DNA from: Seriola aureovittata
Lineage: Eukaryota; Chordata; Actinopteri; Carangiformes; Carangidae
Length of the DNA: 64,000 bases
Reading direction: 5' to 3'
Assembly: GCF_021018895.1 (NCBI RefSeq)
Contig: NC_079365.1
Span: 19,180,001 to 19,244,000, forward strand
Shown in pieces: positions 33,452-47,200 of the stretch (within the stretch, counting starts at the first letter, position 1; every line of letters starts with the position of its first letter). The notes below the pieces were generated by a model, which searched no databases, was not told the DNA's origin, and worked only from the letters and a program-made list of their open reading frames with translations. Position numbers and translations under genes: made by a program.

Positions 33452-36301
33452 TCTCTCGCAGTCTCTCACATGCATAACGGTCCTCCCCACGCAGAATTTC
33501 TTTGTGCTGAACTAATAAAAATGACACCCTTGAGAATTTTGCTGTCACAAACAAAATGAAGCAATAATTTCTGACTGTTTATACATTTGGGTCCCAGTGG
33601 ACTGGAGCTCTGGTATCTGAAAATGTTCATCGTCAAAGCACTTGTGTGTCTTTATAAGAGTTTCCTACACTGTCATGACACAATGATTATTATAAAGTGG
33701 AACTAACATGCCATGTTTCAGGCCTATAGTATGAGAGCAACCTATTCAAAATCAGAGTGAGCTGGTGAAAATGTAACTCTTCAAATCAGCACCAGCGAAG
33801 GTGCTCAAGAGCAGGAAATGGGCCAAGAGGGCTCAAATTCCCCCTCATCCTCATATATATTGGATGATTTAAGAACTAAATCTGGATATTATGACGTTTA
33901 AGCAGCGTAATGATTACCCTCCCTTGCTCTCAGCCTGGCTCCAGCAGGTTGGGATAAGCACCAAGATAAACAGGGTTTGGCTAGTATAGGCTCGCTTTGG
34001 TGCCTTAACCGCCCACGTCCTCGTCCCTATGAGCAGTGTGATGGAGATGTTCCCACAGATCTCAACTGACAGCTCGTCCCATGGACCAAGAACCAAGCAG
34101 AGCGTATTTCCTCTGTCTTCTCTGTACGTATTGTGTTCAAAGTGTCTCTTAGATCTATCTGTATGCGTGTGTTTCGCATTATTTGTAATGGCAGAATACA
34201 GAATCTTATAAAATGTTGATAATTTAGTATTCATTTAAAATACTTCCTGATTGGTTACACCTGAAAGTGTAACTTTGTTACAGTTTTTTGTCTGCACACA
34301 ATCACATTCACTGTTGGTCTGTTTATACAGTTAAAGAGAGTCATATTTCACATGTAAGTGTTGTGGTTTATGTTAAAGATGTAGTGTTAGTGACAGTTTT
34401 TGAAGCCTTCCCCCCTCGCTTTATATAAACGTGTGACATTCAAGTGGGGACATCAAATAATTTAACAGGAAACATGAGAAGGAAGATAAAAAACGAAGAA
34501 ATAAACAGACATCTGGTGAAAACAATTGCTGTGATGTCAAGAGTAAACTAGGGTGTTTTTCATTGAATGTCATAGATGTGTGTTTGTAAATAGTGTGTAT
34601 GACAGTGTGTTACAGTATATGTCAAGTGTGTTGATATGCATGAGGGTTTGAGGTGGGCAGTGTATGACAATGGCTAGAGGGAGATGAGCTGCACACATGA
34701 CTAGAGAAAGAAGACGCAAGTAACCATAATAATTATTTTTATGATTATCAATCATCACCTTTGTAACCTTGTCTATCAACATTTTATAATTACAATAATG
34801 ATAATGGGGCCTATATTGAAATCAGTGATAGTTTTCGACTCAGATATTCAGTGTATTTTAAGTGTCATAGTGCTGTCTTATTCTAACACTTTACAACAGA
34901 TACTTAAAACATCTCAAAACACAAATCTTTACAGATGAGAAACATACTCACACAGTGTTTCCACGTGTATATAGTGCCATCTGCTGCTTCAGCACAGCTA
35001 GTTCAACCCATCCCTCCTGCGTAAAAGAGCACGAGACTATTTCTGAATGTTTGATTCTTGAAAATGGCTTGTTCATACCACAGAAACAAATCTATCACAC
35101 AGTCTCTGGGATGGAGGCTTATTCTTGGTTTTGTAAGATATAAAGTACCCTCTCTTTTCTCTGCTGTAATATGAATGAGATATAAGTAATTCACAGATGT
35201 CTTTGTGCATCCATAAATTGTTTTGCTACTTGGAGGAAAGATTCAAGGTCTTGTACAGGCATCACACACCTTCCCTGCTGATGTGTCCTTGAGCAAGAAC
35301 ACAGAACAAACAGAGCTGGCATTGACCTAACACCTAATTCTCTGGATGGAGGCAAGTGAAAAGCGAATTTCTCCATTTAGCTCAATAAAGCAACACATTA
35401 CATATCTGTTGTTGTCAAAGAAAAGATCTGATGACTTAATTGGGAGCAGAATTTATGTTTTTCAGCCAGGTTTTAAACCTGGTTTGTCCTTCCAAACAGC
35501 AGTGGTGCTAAATCTGTCCCCACTTACAGTAATTGAGAGTTTAGAGTTAGGACTGATGACGGGACGGTATTCAAATCAATTTTTCATGGTCCAGAATCTT
35601 GTCTCATCATTTTAGTTGTACTGTACAGTTCTGTTGCAGTCTGTGGAATAATGGCATATTTATATTAATGGCATTAATTAACCTCACCATAACCACTAGC
35701 AAAACTCCCTTTTGGTTATAATGCCAAAGTACAACAGTTCTGCTAATGGGCAGATACTGAAAGACTTCTGAGACTTTGTATGCCTTTGAAGACACTTTAA
35801 GATATCCACTGGGCAGGACTAACTCCTGTGGAGAGGCATAAGCCATAAGCCTCAACTTTACTCAAAAGCTGTCAGATAATTAATTATCCTGTAGTTACTG
35901 TTAGAGGTCTCTAACTTTCTCACTATAGTTGTGACATGCTAATTTTTAGCATCAGACGCAGCTGCTTGTATTTGTTATAATAATTAAAGTGGGACTCCAG
36001 TTATTTCACCAATTGAAATGTTTACATGAGAAAGTTTTGTTTTAAAGTGCCAGTTTACCAAAATGCAACTCAGTAATGTCTTTTCATTAGACCCTCCCTG
36101 CCTGGTAAGTACCCACACCTTTCCATGGCCCCAGTTTGTAACACATGCTTTCAGCTAAAACATGGCCGTCTTGGAGCCTAACCCTGTTGAAATCATCAGG
36201 GTTATTTTTACAAACTTGACAAAGTAATTGCCCCTTTAAACAAAAGCACAGGTATCAGCATGAATCTCACTTAGTGAATCAGTGAAATGATGGACCACAT
36301 C

Positions 36302-36307
36302 TTTATT
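36302..36307 (-). terminator. syn2: Candidate SYN2 polyadenylation signal
   Basis: The minus strand reads AATAAA in the context GTTAATAAAGATGTG. This is the best placed signal downstream of the SYN2 stop and implies a 3' UTR of roughly 1.85 kb. Other AATAAA-like hexamers occur in the UTR, so shorter forms are possible. Confidence 0.45.
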
Positions 36308-37241
36308 AACTTTTATCTGTACAGAAAAAAATAACATTAGTCACCAGATCATGCAAAGCAGTATTGCGTTACAAATAAAAACACAATACAAAACAAAGAA
36401 TATACTGTACCATAAATATGGAGCCTCAAAAAAATAAATCAATCAGTCAATATATTACAAAAAATAAACTCCTGAGATGACACGTACGTACATACATACA
36501 AATACAATATGTTATAATTTACTTGCAACATAGTACTCATGATGGATAAGCAGACAGGTTGATATGCAGTATGTGTTGAGATTTTTTTAATTTTTTTTTT
36601 TTACACATTTGGACTTGAAATGCAGCAACTCAACTGAAAATGACCAGTTAAGGTTCAGGGTGGGTTGATTCCAGGTTGCCTTGAATTCAGTCCTATAATA
36701 CAAATAGGATTAATCACAAAAACCAACTTTTTAATATGGCATATTAATCTGGAAACCAGCGTCTGGCTGCAGTAAGAAGCAACCTGGAAAGTCACCACTG
36801 AAAGGAATCTTAAAGGGAATGTAAGAATAAGGTACTTAACAGATACACAGGTCCTGTATGTATAATCATATTTATATGTATAATAGGATGACAGCGCTCA
36901 ACAGTCATGTCGAGGTGTTATTGCACTACTGTCTCAATGTCTTTTTATGAGAATAATCAACAAATTACAATACTGTTGATAGATCTACACAGAGGTGAAA
37001 TCACCAGTCACAGCAACAGACATGAGTTACTGTTTGAAATGCATTCACTTACTTTTTTAGGATTGATTTAATCTGTCTGGTACATTAGCTCACAAAACTA
37101 TAAAAGTCTTGCCCTCAGTGGTTCTCCAACTCAAACAGTTGAGGTAAATGAATGGATTTCGAGCTGTAATTGACCCAGGTCTGCACAACTAACAAACGTA
37201 GCTGTGAATTGAAAACATGTTCACAATAAGGCTACAACATC

Positions 37242-37290
37242 TAGAGAGAGAGAGAGAGAGAGTGAGAGAGAGAGAAAGAGAGAGAGAGAG
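37242..37290 (+). repeat. (GA)n microsatellite
   Basis: About 49 bp of GA with single interruptions, inside the predicted SYN2 3' UTR. Confidence 0.95.
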
Positions 37291-38138
37291 GCAACGGAGG
37301 GCAAAACTCAACACTGATCGTCTTTCTGCTCCTGAAGTCACACTGAACCACTTGGAGGAGCCATGCATATCAACAGAACACAGATGAACATACACATATT
37401 TCCAACTCCCTCACACAACAATGAACTTGTAGCTTGTAGACACAAAAAAGGGGCAGCAATGACGACCTCATGGACTTACACAGGAACAAATCCTTAAAGA
37501 TGTAGTTTTTTTTTATTCTTCTTTTACTCACATACTTTCACTTACTGACAAAAAATCATTCACAGTAGGGGGGTGGAGGGGGACCATCAAATGTCAAATA
37601 TCTGATCTTTTAAAATGTGTATAAATCCAGCCACTGAGTGAAAGAGTTATGTCACTGATAAAAGCTAATTGAAAAGTGCTACTGGATTTATTTAAAATAT
37701 TGGCTTATCTCCCTTTATAGTTATATATCTTTATCTTTATTTTCTGTATTTAAAGTGTATGTACATTACTTATGTAGTCTTGAATATAATACTTTTCATA
37801 TACTTTCATATATTTCAGAAAGTGTGCTCTGGGAAAAATAAAGATGTTTTAATTCTATTCTATCTATTCTCTTCTACATCAATGACGTAACTCCTTCAGT
37901 CCAATTAATCTGACACAGCATCATTCGCTGAACATCCTACCCAGCAGGCCTCACTGTTACTCACACAGAAGAGCTGAAAGTGAAGGAGAAGAGGGACCGG
38001 GAAGGAGGGAATACAGTACAGTTAACACACAAAGTTTAATCTCAGACTGGTTCACATATAATGTCAATCAAGTCATCAGTGGCCAAAGGTAAAAGGGGGG
38101 CCAGAATCAGTAACGGGCTGACTACGGTCATCCTGTGT

Positions 38139-38292
38139 CTAGTCAGAGAAAAGGCTGGCGAAGGACTTTCGGAGGTTGCGAATGGTCTCTGCCTTTGCCT
38201 CGTCTTGGCCGTCGCCTCCGGAGCTTGAGACACCGCGGAAGAAAGAAGAGTCGCTGAAAGCGTTGAAGGCATTGGTCAGGGACTGGGACTTA
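38139..38292 (-). CDS. syn2: SYN2 last coding exon, domain E
   Basis: It encodes [20 protein letters not shown], then [20 protein letters not shown] and [10 protein letters not shown] followed by TAG. This is the conserved E domain of synapsin 'a' isoforms, which is needed for presynaptic targeting and oligomer function in mammals. The acceptor is cttcccag at 38,293-38,294. It is preceded by about 100 nt of pyrimidine-rich sense sequence. The split codon AA|T gives the Asn of LNKSQSL. Confidence 0.96.
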
Positions 38293-41200
38293 CTGGGAAG
38301 TGGAAGGACAGGAAAGAGAAAGGGAGGAGAACAAGGGAGTGAGGACGGGAATGGATGATGGGATAAAAGAGGTATAAAGGAAGGGAAAAGAGGGGTGTGT
38401 GAATATTAACAGAGTTAGTGAGGGGGGTAAGTGAGGAGCAAAGACAGACTGGGAGATGTCTAAGGGCACATACACAATAACAGTCCTTGAGAAACATTAC
38501 AAATAAATAATTTCAGACGGACTGGACTGTCACATAAGACATCTTAGAACATAAGTTTTATTAATAATTTAATTGTTATGGATGATGTCATCGATTTATG
38601 TCATCAAAATGTGGGATTAAATCATCTCTCTACAGCAAGAGAATTATTGTTTTTGTATCCTAAACAAAGTATGGCCCATTGAAATGCATGTCTTTGCATT
38701 ATCAACAGTGCGTTGATAATATGGCTCTTACTTCAGCAGAGGATGGCTCTTTTGCTGGGATGCTGGCTGTTCTTCCACAGGGGCCTGGGCCTCAGCAGGG
38801 GCCGCAGCTGCTTCAGCTGGGGCAGACTCAGGGTTTGGAGAGGGAGAGGCCGGCTTGGCCTGGGGATGAGCCTTAGCTGGAGACTGGACATTAGGCGGGG
38901 ACTGGCTGGCTTTGGCTGGGGACTGAACCTGCACTGGGGAAGGGGCAGGAGCAGGGGCTGAGGCTGAGACAGTATCTGAGGCCGGAGCAGGTGCTGGGGC
39001 TGGGGCAGTGGGCTGGGGTTTGGGTGAAGCTTTGGGAAGAGGTGGGGTTTGTGGCTTTGGCTGGAGCTGTGGTTTTGAATTCCTGCGCATAGGAGGGATG
39101 GGCTTTGCAGGTGGTGTGGGTTTAGGGGGCAGCTCTTTTGGTTTACCAGGAGCTGGGGATGGGGAGCCCTGAGGCTGGGGCTTGGGCTGCTCTGTTGTAG
39201 GAGCAGAAGCTGAGGGAGCGGGAGAGGCTGGGGCTGGGGCTGCGGCCGAGGTTGGAGGGGAGCCTGGAGCTGTGCCTGCTGCTGCTGCTGCTGCAACTGC
39301 TTTGGTTGGAGGAGAGGCTGGAGCTGCCACGGCTGCTGCTGCTGCTGCTTTAGCTGGGGATGATGGTGAAGCTTTGGCTGGGGCCGCAGCAGAATCTGGG
39401 GCTGACTTTGCGACGGATGGGGCTCTCGTCATCGGGGGAGGCCTCGGAACTGGAGGTTTTGTGACTGAGGCAGCTTTCTGAACTGGGCTTGGCTTATGAG
39501 TCTGAGCTGGTTTCTGAGCTGGACCTGGACTAGGTTTCTGGGCCTGGCCAGGCTTTGATACTGGTTCAGATGCTTTCTTAGCTGATGACTCTGATGATGG
39601 GTCCACACTCTGTGACTTCACTGGTGCACCTGAAAGATGGAGATAAGATAGTTAGATTATCGTTCAAAACCTAAGGATCACATAGAGGTAAGAAAAGCAA
39701 AAAAAAGCAAAGGGAAAAGAAATAAAATAAATAAGCATCATCATTTTATAAATTTAGCACCTGTTGTCTTAGTGCAGCAGTTAGAAAACCAGGCGTCTGT
39801 AACACTCACCAAAGACCAAAGCAGAACGTGATACAGATAATGAGCTAGTGTCTAAACATGCCCATTCACAGAATGACCTCTCACATTCATAAAAACCCTA
39901 ACCAACGCATCTGTCAAGAACAGACTAGGGAAAAGCAGGCTCTAAATGTTTGGACTGCAATGACCAGCAGAGGGCAACAGATCGACAGTTAGGAGAAGGT
40001 GCGGCGACTCGCCAGTCATGCCAAGTGACCGTTAGGAGGTAGTGTGGTGATAAAAAAGAATAAGGCAGTGAGTGGAGAGGAAAAAGCAGGAGATGAGAAT
40101 GAATGAAAGTAAACAACCAAAGGAGAGATGATACAACCAAAAGAGGATATTGGCATAAAACAGCTCAGTGACTCAAACACAAGCACAGCAAAGCAACCTC
40201 TCATGCAGCACAAAAGAAACAAGTGATTGTGCATGCTGAGTAGGAAATGACGAGGCAGGGATGAGTTTCCAATGGTTGATAATTCACTTTCCTGGATGCA
40301 GGATTATGGTTGAGTATGTAAATAATATGTTAAAGCCTCTTTAAAAAGGTTTCTTAGAGGACAGCTTGGAAAGCGTATATTCATTTATGTTTATTTAGAT
40401 TTTAATGACTATTATATTCATGATCATGCATGATCATGTGATATGACCATTACAAAACTTCATCCCAGACATTCTCAGAGAGTCACTTCTGTCAGGCAGC
40501 TAAATGTCCATGAGTCTTACGTTTTATCAGTTTGTCATTAAGCATCCCAATAGTTGCTTGGGACTCACGACGCATAAAAATCAAAGAAAATACCATTTGT
40601 ACAAACATAATTTGTGAAGGGTGACACAGTAACAATTTGCTTGAATGCAAACCCTGAATTACACAATCTTTTAGTTTGCTTGGAGTTAGTTTGCCTATCT
40701 CTGCTTTATTATATATTGTATGTATGGTCATTATATTTGTTGACTGCTATTACACTGGATGACTGTTTTATCTGAAGAGGCAGTTAAGCAATGCAAGTCA
40801 AAAAACTGGTTAAGTCTTTAACCTGTGTTTGCACTAAACAATATCTCTTTTCTCATGAATCAGGAAAGACTGAAATTAAAACACGTGATGATATTTGTAG
40901 CTGAATGATGTATGAGCATCAAATAACAGTAATTCAATAGTCTGTATCCAAGCAAATAAGAAATGATCGTGCAGAGAAAAAAAAAGATGTTTCTTTTCTT
41001 TGAAAGTTTTCATTAAACACGTGACCAGGTTTTGTAATTGCCAGGAATAAAATGTATTGTGTACCGTGTAAAGCCACTTTTGTCTTGTCTCAGGTATTAT
41101 AACACAGAACAACGAGAGCTCATTTACAACCAAAGACAACACCAAGCAGTTATTCACAAAACCTTCAGATCTTGCAAAGGGGTCTTTTGCTTGACGAAAG

Positions 41201-44200
41201 GAAGTCAGTTTGTTTACCGTGAACTGATTTGCACAATAAGAATGTACAGGGTTTAAAAAGGATTCAAAAGCCAAACATTAACCACAGAAACCGAACTGAG
41301 CTGACCAAACCCTAATTTACACAATGATTATGAGGAGCAAATTTAAGGTGTTATATTTCTCTCCACTTAAGAATGCATAAAAACAAGCTGAACATCCATC
41401 TATAAATAAGCTTGTTTGCCACTATCCAACCATTTTTCACAGTTTTAAATGATTATCTTTGAAAGGCCGGATCCGATTTGCACATGTCAACACTGTAGGC
41501 ACATGATAATCTCTAACATTTCCTGTAAAACATAGAAAGCTGGCATTCCTAGAACAACCAGCACAAACATATTAAACACCACACATAGTACTGGCATTCG
41601 CACACATCCATGCAAAACGAAGCCCCATAATGAACGACCATGCAAACACACACTCACTGACAAACAGTGTGACTCCACTAATAATGGCTTTGTTAATTTA
41701 CCGTATTATGTGCAGTTTTACCAGAGCTTTTAGTCGGAACGTTTAGTTTTAACACATCAGCAGTTAAACCCAACACGCTGGTTAAGTGCATTATACTATA
41801 CATTTGATTGTGGTTAGTTCAAGTCACAAGTTGAAGAGAGATAAAGCTAGTAGACCCAGACTACTGCGGCGATCTTCACTCTCAACTCCACACATGATAC
41901 CAGAGCATCAGTTTGTGGCAATGACAATGAATATTGTTACCTTCAAGGATCAGAGATCAGGTTGCATGAAATACAAACTGATCTTCCTCTTAAAGGAATA
42001 CACATGGTCTTTTTCTTGCCAGGAGATAAATGAGAGGATCAATGCCACTCTCATGTCTGTACAGAAAATGTGAAGCTACAATCAGCAGCTGATTAGCTTA
42101 GCTCAGCAAAAAGACTGGAAACAGGGGTAAACAATCTGGCTTTATTCAAAGGTGACAAAATGTGCCTATCCAGCACCTGTAAAGCTCACTAATTAACATG
42201 TTTTATCTTCATCTTTTTAGTTTGTACAAAAACTGAAGTGTAGAAATTACATATTGTGGTTTTAAGAAAGGGTCATGTGCCACACTTGTCATACAAGTGA
42301 GGTTGCGAGGCAACCAGTTGTATTATTATATCCATGAAATCACAACATGTTGTTTTTAGACTTGTGCCAGGCTAGCTGTTTCCCTCTGTTTCCAGTCTTT
42401 ATGTTAAACTAAGCTGACCAGATGCTGGCTGCAGCTTCACATTTACTGTACAGCCATGAGAGTGGTCTCAGTCTCCTCACCTAACTCTTGGCAAGAAACG
42501 AGTGAGTGCTTTTCCCAGAATATCAAACTATTCCATTTATTAATTGAAAAATTGCCCGGGTATTGCTAAGCCTGCTAGAGCATCATGTTCATAATACCTG
42601 TGATGGTAATCTGGGATATGGGGTTTCTCTGTATTTACAGTATGTTTTTTAACTGAATGTCAGAGTCAAAATCCTACATAGCTCAACAGACTGAAAACCA
42701 CCACATATTCATCCCTCAGATTCTTCAAGTTAATTAATGGTAAACCTTACCCACTGAGTTTTTCCTTTAATGACAGTGCAGAGAAACGTTACATTTTTCA
42801 AATACTGCATACATAATTTCAGTGAGATCTCTTAAGATGTCTGAGAGTGAACTGTCCCACGACTGATTCAGAGAGTGTTTTCTAGACATGCTTTGGCCCT
42901 CCAGCGGCAACACTTGTATTACAATGGAGAACAGTGTTTAGACAACCTTGAGGTTGAGGGCGCTGGCCTGACGTCCTGTTTGGATCTGCCAGTCCTTCCT
43001 TAAGGGCAGCACTCTGGGATAGAGTGAGGGGGCGGGGGAAAGAGACAGAAAGAAAGAAAAACAAAGAAGAGAGTGGGAAAGAATGGCAATAAGAGGGTTT
43101 TGGAATCAGCAGTGAACTGTGAAAGGCTACGACTAAATTCTTTTCCCTTAGGGATTAACAGCTTCAAATCTTCCTAAGCAATACCTCCAAGAGAACCAGC
43201 ATGAATTTATTCTCAGGGAGAACTGTAGGAAATGATGTGTGAGCATGTGTTATTGTTAATATTTATTTGAAGTTGCCCAATATGAATACACAGACTACAA
43301 CTGGCCATGCTTCCTACAGCTTCTACCTGCTGGGGCTGCACAGTCGTTGGCTTCTGGCCTTGAGGGGAGCGAGCAGGTGAGCGGGAAGCACTGGATGACC
43401 TGACAGCCACTGTTTGGTTCATCTTAGTGATCACCACCTCTGAGATAAGCTGGCGGTCCTCTGCCTGGTGATCACCAATCAACTGCATGGATGAACCCAC
43501 AACCTGGACAGAGAGGGCAAAGACAATATAGTATATAAGAAAATGTGTGTTTTTTTCATTGGAAACATGCTTGGATGAGATGTTCATGAATCTGACTGGA
43601 TAACAAAGTCAAGAAAAAACAAGAGAGGTGAAATGGCACGACGGTCAGTGCTACTGGTGTGGTAGTAGCTAATAACAGAGCTTATAGGACTTTTCACTTT
43701 TAAAAGATTTCAGCTTATCTAGGCAAAGCCACTGTTTCATGTTTCTGGATGCTGTCAGTGTTGTCACAACACATATGGTAATGTATTAATATATTTAAAC
43801 ATATGGTAATTTCTGATGTCGAACTGTCATGCATTGTATCGCTAGATGCTTCTGTTACTTCATCCCACCTCACATGAGCAGTCTAATACATTAACAAACA
43901 AGTGTGTGTACGCCCTTCAATGCACACTCACCTTCACATACACACTGACAGCCTGTTTCTGCATAAAACATGGGAATCATCTTTATTTCCAGCACCCAAA
44001 TCTCTTATCATTGGACGACAATGAAAGAGATTTATAATTTAAGGAGCAATCAACATCCATGTAAATATATTGCCACTCAACGGTTTTACTAAAAAAGTGA
44101 AACAATTTTCAGAAGAGGTGACTCATGGGAGACATGTTTTTCAAATCTTTCCCACTGAGAATCTAATCTACCTTCTATCATATATTTGGTCCTGACAGTC

Positions 44201-47200
44201 AGGCTTCGTGGGATGTTTAGAAATGTGGCTTGGTTACAGCAGTGAATGGGTGTTTATGTTAGTGTGGCTCCTGTATCATCTCCTTCTGCTCCCTCTGTTT
44301 GCTTCACTGGCAGCTCATCTACAGTTCAGTTACAGTAGCAGTTATCTGTGTGTTTTGAATTTCTACTTTCATGAATACTCGCCATCTTGCATCGGCACCA
44401 CTGAATTTGTTTGCCCGCTTTAACTGCCGGCCCTTGATCAAGTGTAGGCTTGTTTATTGACTTTCAAACGAAGCAAACTGTCTTTAACCATATGTGGAGT
44501 ATTGCTGTCTCCATTTTCGGTCCAGCTACTTACTGCCAGTTACCAGAATTTTGACAAAAATCGACCCAGCTTTTTCCATGGATGAGGGGGCCGAGTTGAT
44601 CTACACCACCAAGTGGCTCTGTAATTACTGCCAAAATGCATTGAGCGAAGAGCAGTGAAAGCGGCTCCCTCTATAGCACTCCAGCTTGTGTCTTACAAAC
44701 CCTGGTTTGTCAAGATGCTCCCTGAGCTGGCAGAAATATTGGCCACTCAATCCTGTGGCCAAATTAGCCCCTGCTCCAGATCCTGAGTTTCCCAGTTCTC
44801 CACTTTCTTCCACTTCCTGCCTTTCACTAGCTTACTGCTCACTTACTTGTAGGCTAGCTTTCCCCTGCCTCCTCACCTTTTAGTCCTGTGCCCTTGTGCC
44901 CTTTGGATATCTCTCTGATTGCCCTTCTGCAAACCATCCCTCTGCATGTCTTCTCAACCTCTACAGTCTTTTTCCCTGGTGCATTGAAGGAAAGTGCCCG
45001 GATGCAAGTATATTTTCATTGGTTCACACGGCTCATTCTCTGGTCATCCCCCCACCCAACACTGTGGTTCTTCAACTTCCCAGCGACTCCACTGAGCCTG
45101 TCTCTGTTTCTAATATTGACCCTACCTCCAGCTGAGCCTAAGCTAATTATCTGAGCCTGACTTTCTCTCTCTTTCAATCTGAGCGTGAACCTCAGCCTTG
45201 CATATGAACTCGGTCTGTGTCTGTTACAGTTTGTCCCATTCATCATCCAAAGTTTTATTGAACTTGCTTCCTCACTGACCAGGAACTCCTCCTGGCTACT
45301 GTCACTGCAGCCCAGCTCTATGTCACAGCCTTGAGCAATGAGATTACCTGTCCACTCACTTCTTTGGATTTAACTCTGCCAGCTGTGTCATGGTGTCTGC
45401 CTTTGGGTCCTGCTCTCTGTTGCCTACTGCTACAACTGAGAAAAGGTGGGTAGATGCTCTCCCACTGCACAGTGACATTTTCTCAATCTTGCGGTCGTAC
45501 GCTGTGCCAGTCATTGTCGATGCAATCTCCTACTTGCCTACTCACCTCGCCCACTCTCTGTGTTTTCAGTGCTGATGGCTGGGAGTATTTAGACCTTTTT
45601 CATACTGAGACATAACCACTAAATGTCACAGTGTTCAATTTTTAGGCAACATATTATTACAGCAAAGTATATTCTTACATTAATGTGTAATTTACAGCCA
45701 TTGTGGTCATGACTTCAAGACTAAAGACTTTGAAACATGAAACCAATATGCTGAAAAATATTGGAAAGTGAAAGACTAATGCAGAGACAGGGAAGCTGAA
45801 AAGACCCAGACAGAGCAGCTTGTTGAGCGAGACGGATAAACAAACACACATACTGAGAAAGGTGGTAAGTACAGCCAGAGAGAATATCCATACTTACCCT
45901 TCAAGTAATGCTCATAATGTGTATTCAGGTTAGGTTCAATCAGTTTATTCCCAGACAGACAGTCCAAGGCCCTTGCAGTGCAAATTAGGCCAGACAGGCT
46001 AAATTTAAGACTCAAAGACCTTATTAGTGCTCTTATGAATCACAACTCCCACAGGCTGATGTCAACATAGTGAAATATTTCAAACAACAAGCAGGAGTCA
46101 ATAAATGTAGAGATAATACAGCATGGTAGAGATAATACAGTATGGAAGCTGCAAATACTGGGACTGTTTGATTTATTGCCTTGTCAACTGTTTCTTTAAC
46201 ATCTTTTCAACTTCCTACCCACCCACCCTTCCTCCCTCCCTCGCACCTTTGTTTTTTTTCTCACCTCAGTGACGTAGTCATTACCATCCTTGCCACAGAT
46301 GGCTTTGACGGCACAGATATCCAGGCCTCCAAAGATCTCTGAGCAGGTATCAACCCACAGCTTATACCTGTCACAAAGAGAAGCAGACATGCTTGACTGG
46401 ACCTGGCCAAAATTTATAATCTGCTCACAGAAAACTACAAAAATAAGCTACGATGTACTTTCTTGCAGACATGAAAATGGCACTTTGCTGCATGAAACAG
46501 AACTAGTGATGAAAACAGAACCTTGACTTACACCATCTTCTTTGGCTTGTAAATACATTTTGTTCTTGTTCACAACTTTGTCCATAATATTGACTTAATC
46601 ACCTCAGCACAGTATGCTAGTGCAAATGTTGCTCCTCAGGGTGTTTAACCTGACAGTAAACCTGTTACAGAACCTCTCTAGCTCCAAGCTGGGTCGATAA
46701 AGGTGCTGCTGCTATCTCGCTTCGCTGTGTGTATGGAAAACTGTATAAAATCTAATTAAGGCCAAACAGACAAATCAATATTGACCTGAAGGATGCAACT
46801 GTACATTCCTAATTTTCTCCACAGTGTCAGATTCACCAGACAACTTTTAAGGTCACATTTGGAAGTTTTAAAGTATATGTAATGTACTGTACTCTGTTAC
46901 TAGCTGTCACAGATTAAATAAGTCTTGCTGATATTAATGTATTTTTGTTGGTTTTGGAAAGATCAAGCATTAACAAATTGAGCTAAAAAACTGTTTGACA
47001 AATCATACACTGTAAAGGAAAATAACTATGTTGGCGCTGTTCCATATACTTAAAATTAGTATTTATGCATCCATTTAGTGCTCCATACAGATATTGGTGC
47101 AGCAACTGCAGTACACACAATCATACTCATACATTTTGACTTGTTATAGCAGAAGAAGCAGAGGTGTAGTGTGTAACATTGCGATGGCTCTGTCACACAT

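Larger units (their letters stand above)
30931..36284. other. Intergenic region between PPARG and SYN2
   Basis: About 5.4 kb with no recognised exon. It holds a palindromic-element fragment (31.03 kb), a (CA)n tract (33.41 kb) and a slightly more GC-rich unassigned block at 33.9-34.13 kb. A possible dispersed repeat lies near 35,240-35,300, with the fish-repeat phrase TGTCCTTGAGCAAGAA. The two genes are in tandem on the minus strand, so this stretch is both the SYN2 3' flank and the PPARG 5' flank. Confidence 0.7.
36285..38138 (-). other. syn2: SYN2 3' UTR (predicted)
   Basis: Sequence between the stop codon and the candidate polyadenylation site. It contains a (GA)n tract at 37,242-37,290, which is CT-rich in the mRNA, and a plus-strand stretch near 37,840 (AAAAATAAAGATGTTTTAAT then ATTCTATTC) that resembles the 3' end of a LINE. 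The true end needs transcript data. Confidence 0.4.

Noticed and set aside
38733..39296. 187-codon Gln/Pro/Leu-rich open frame on the minus strand
   Set aside because: It is an alternate-frame shadow of the SYN2 Pro/Ala-rich exon, open only because of the repetitive GC-rich codons.
39182..39481. 99-codon Ala/Gly-rich plus-strand open frame
   Set aside because: It is antisense to the SYN2 low-complexity exon and has no independent support.
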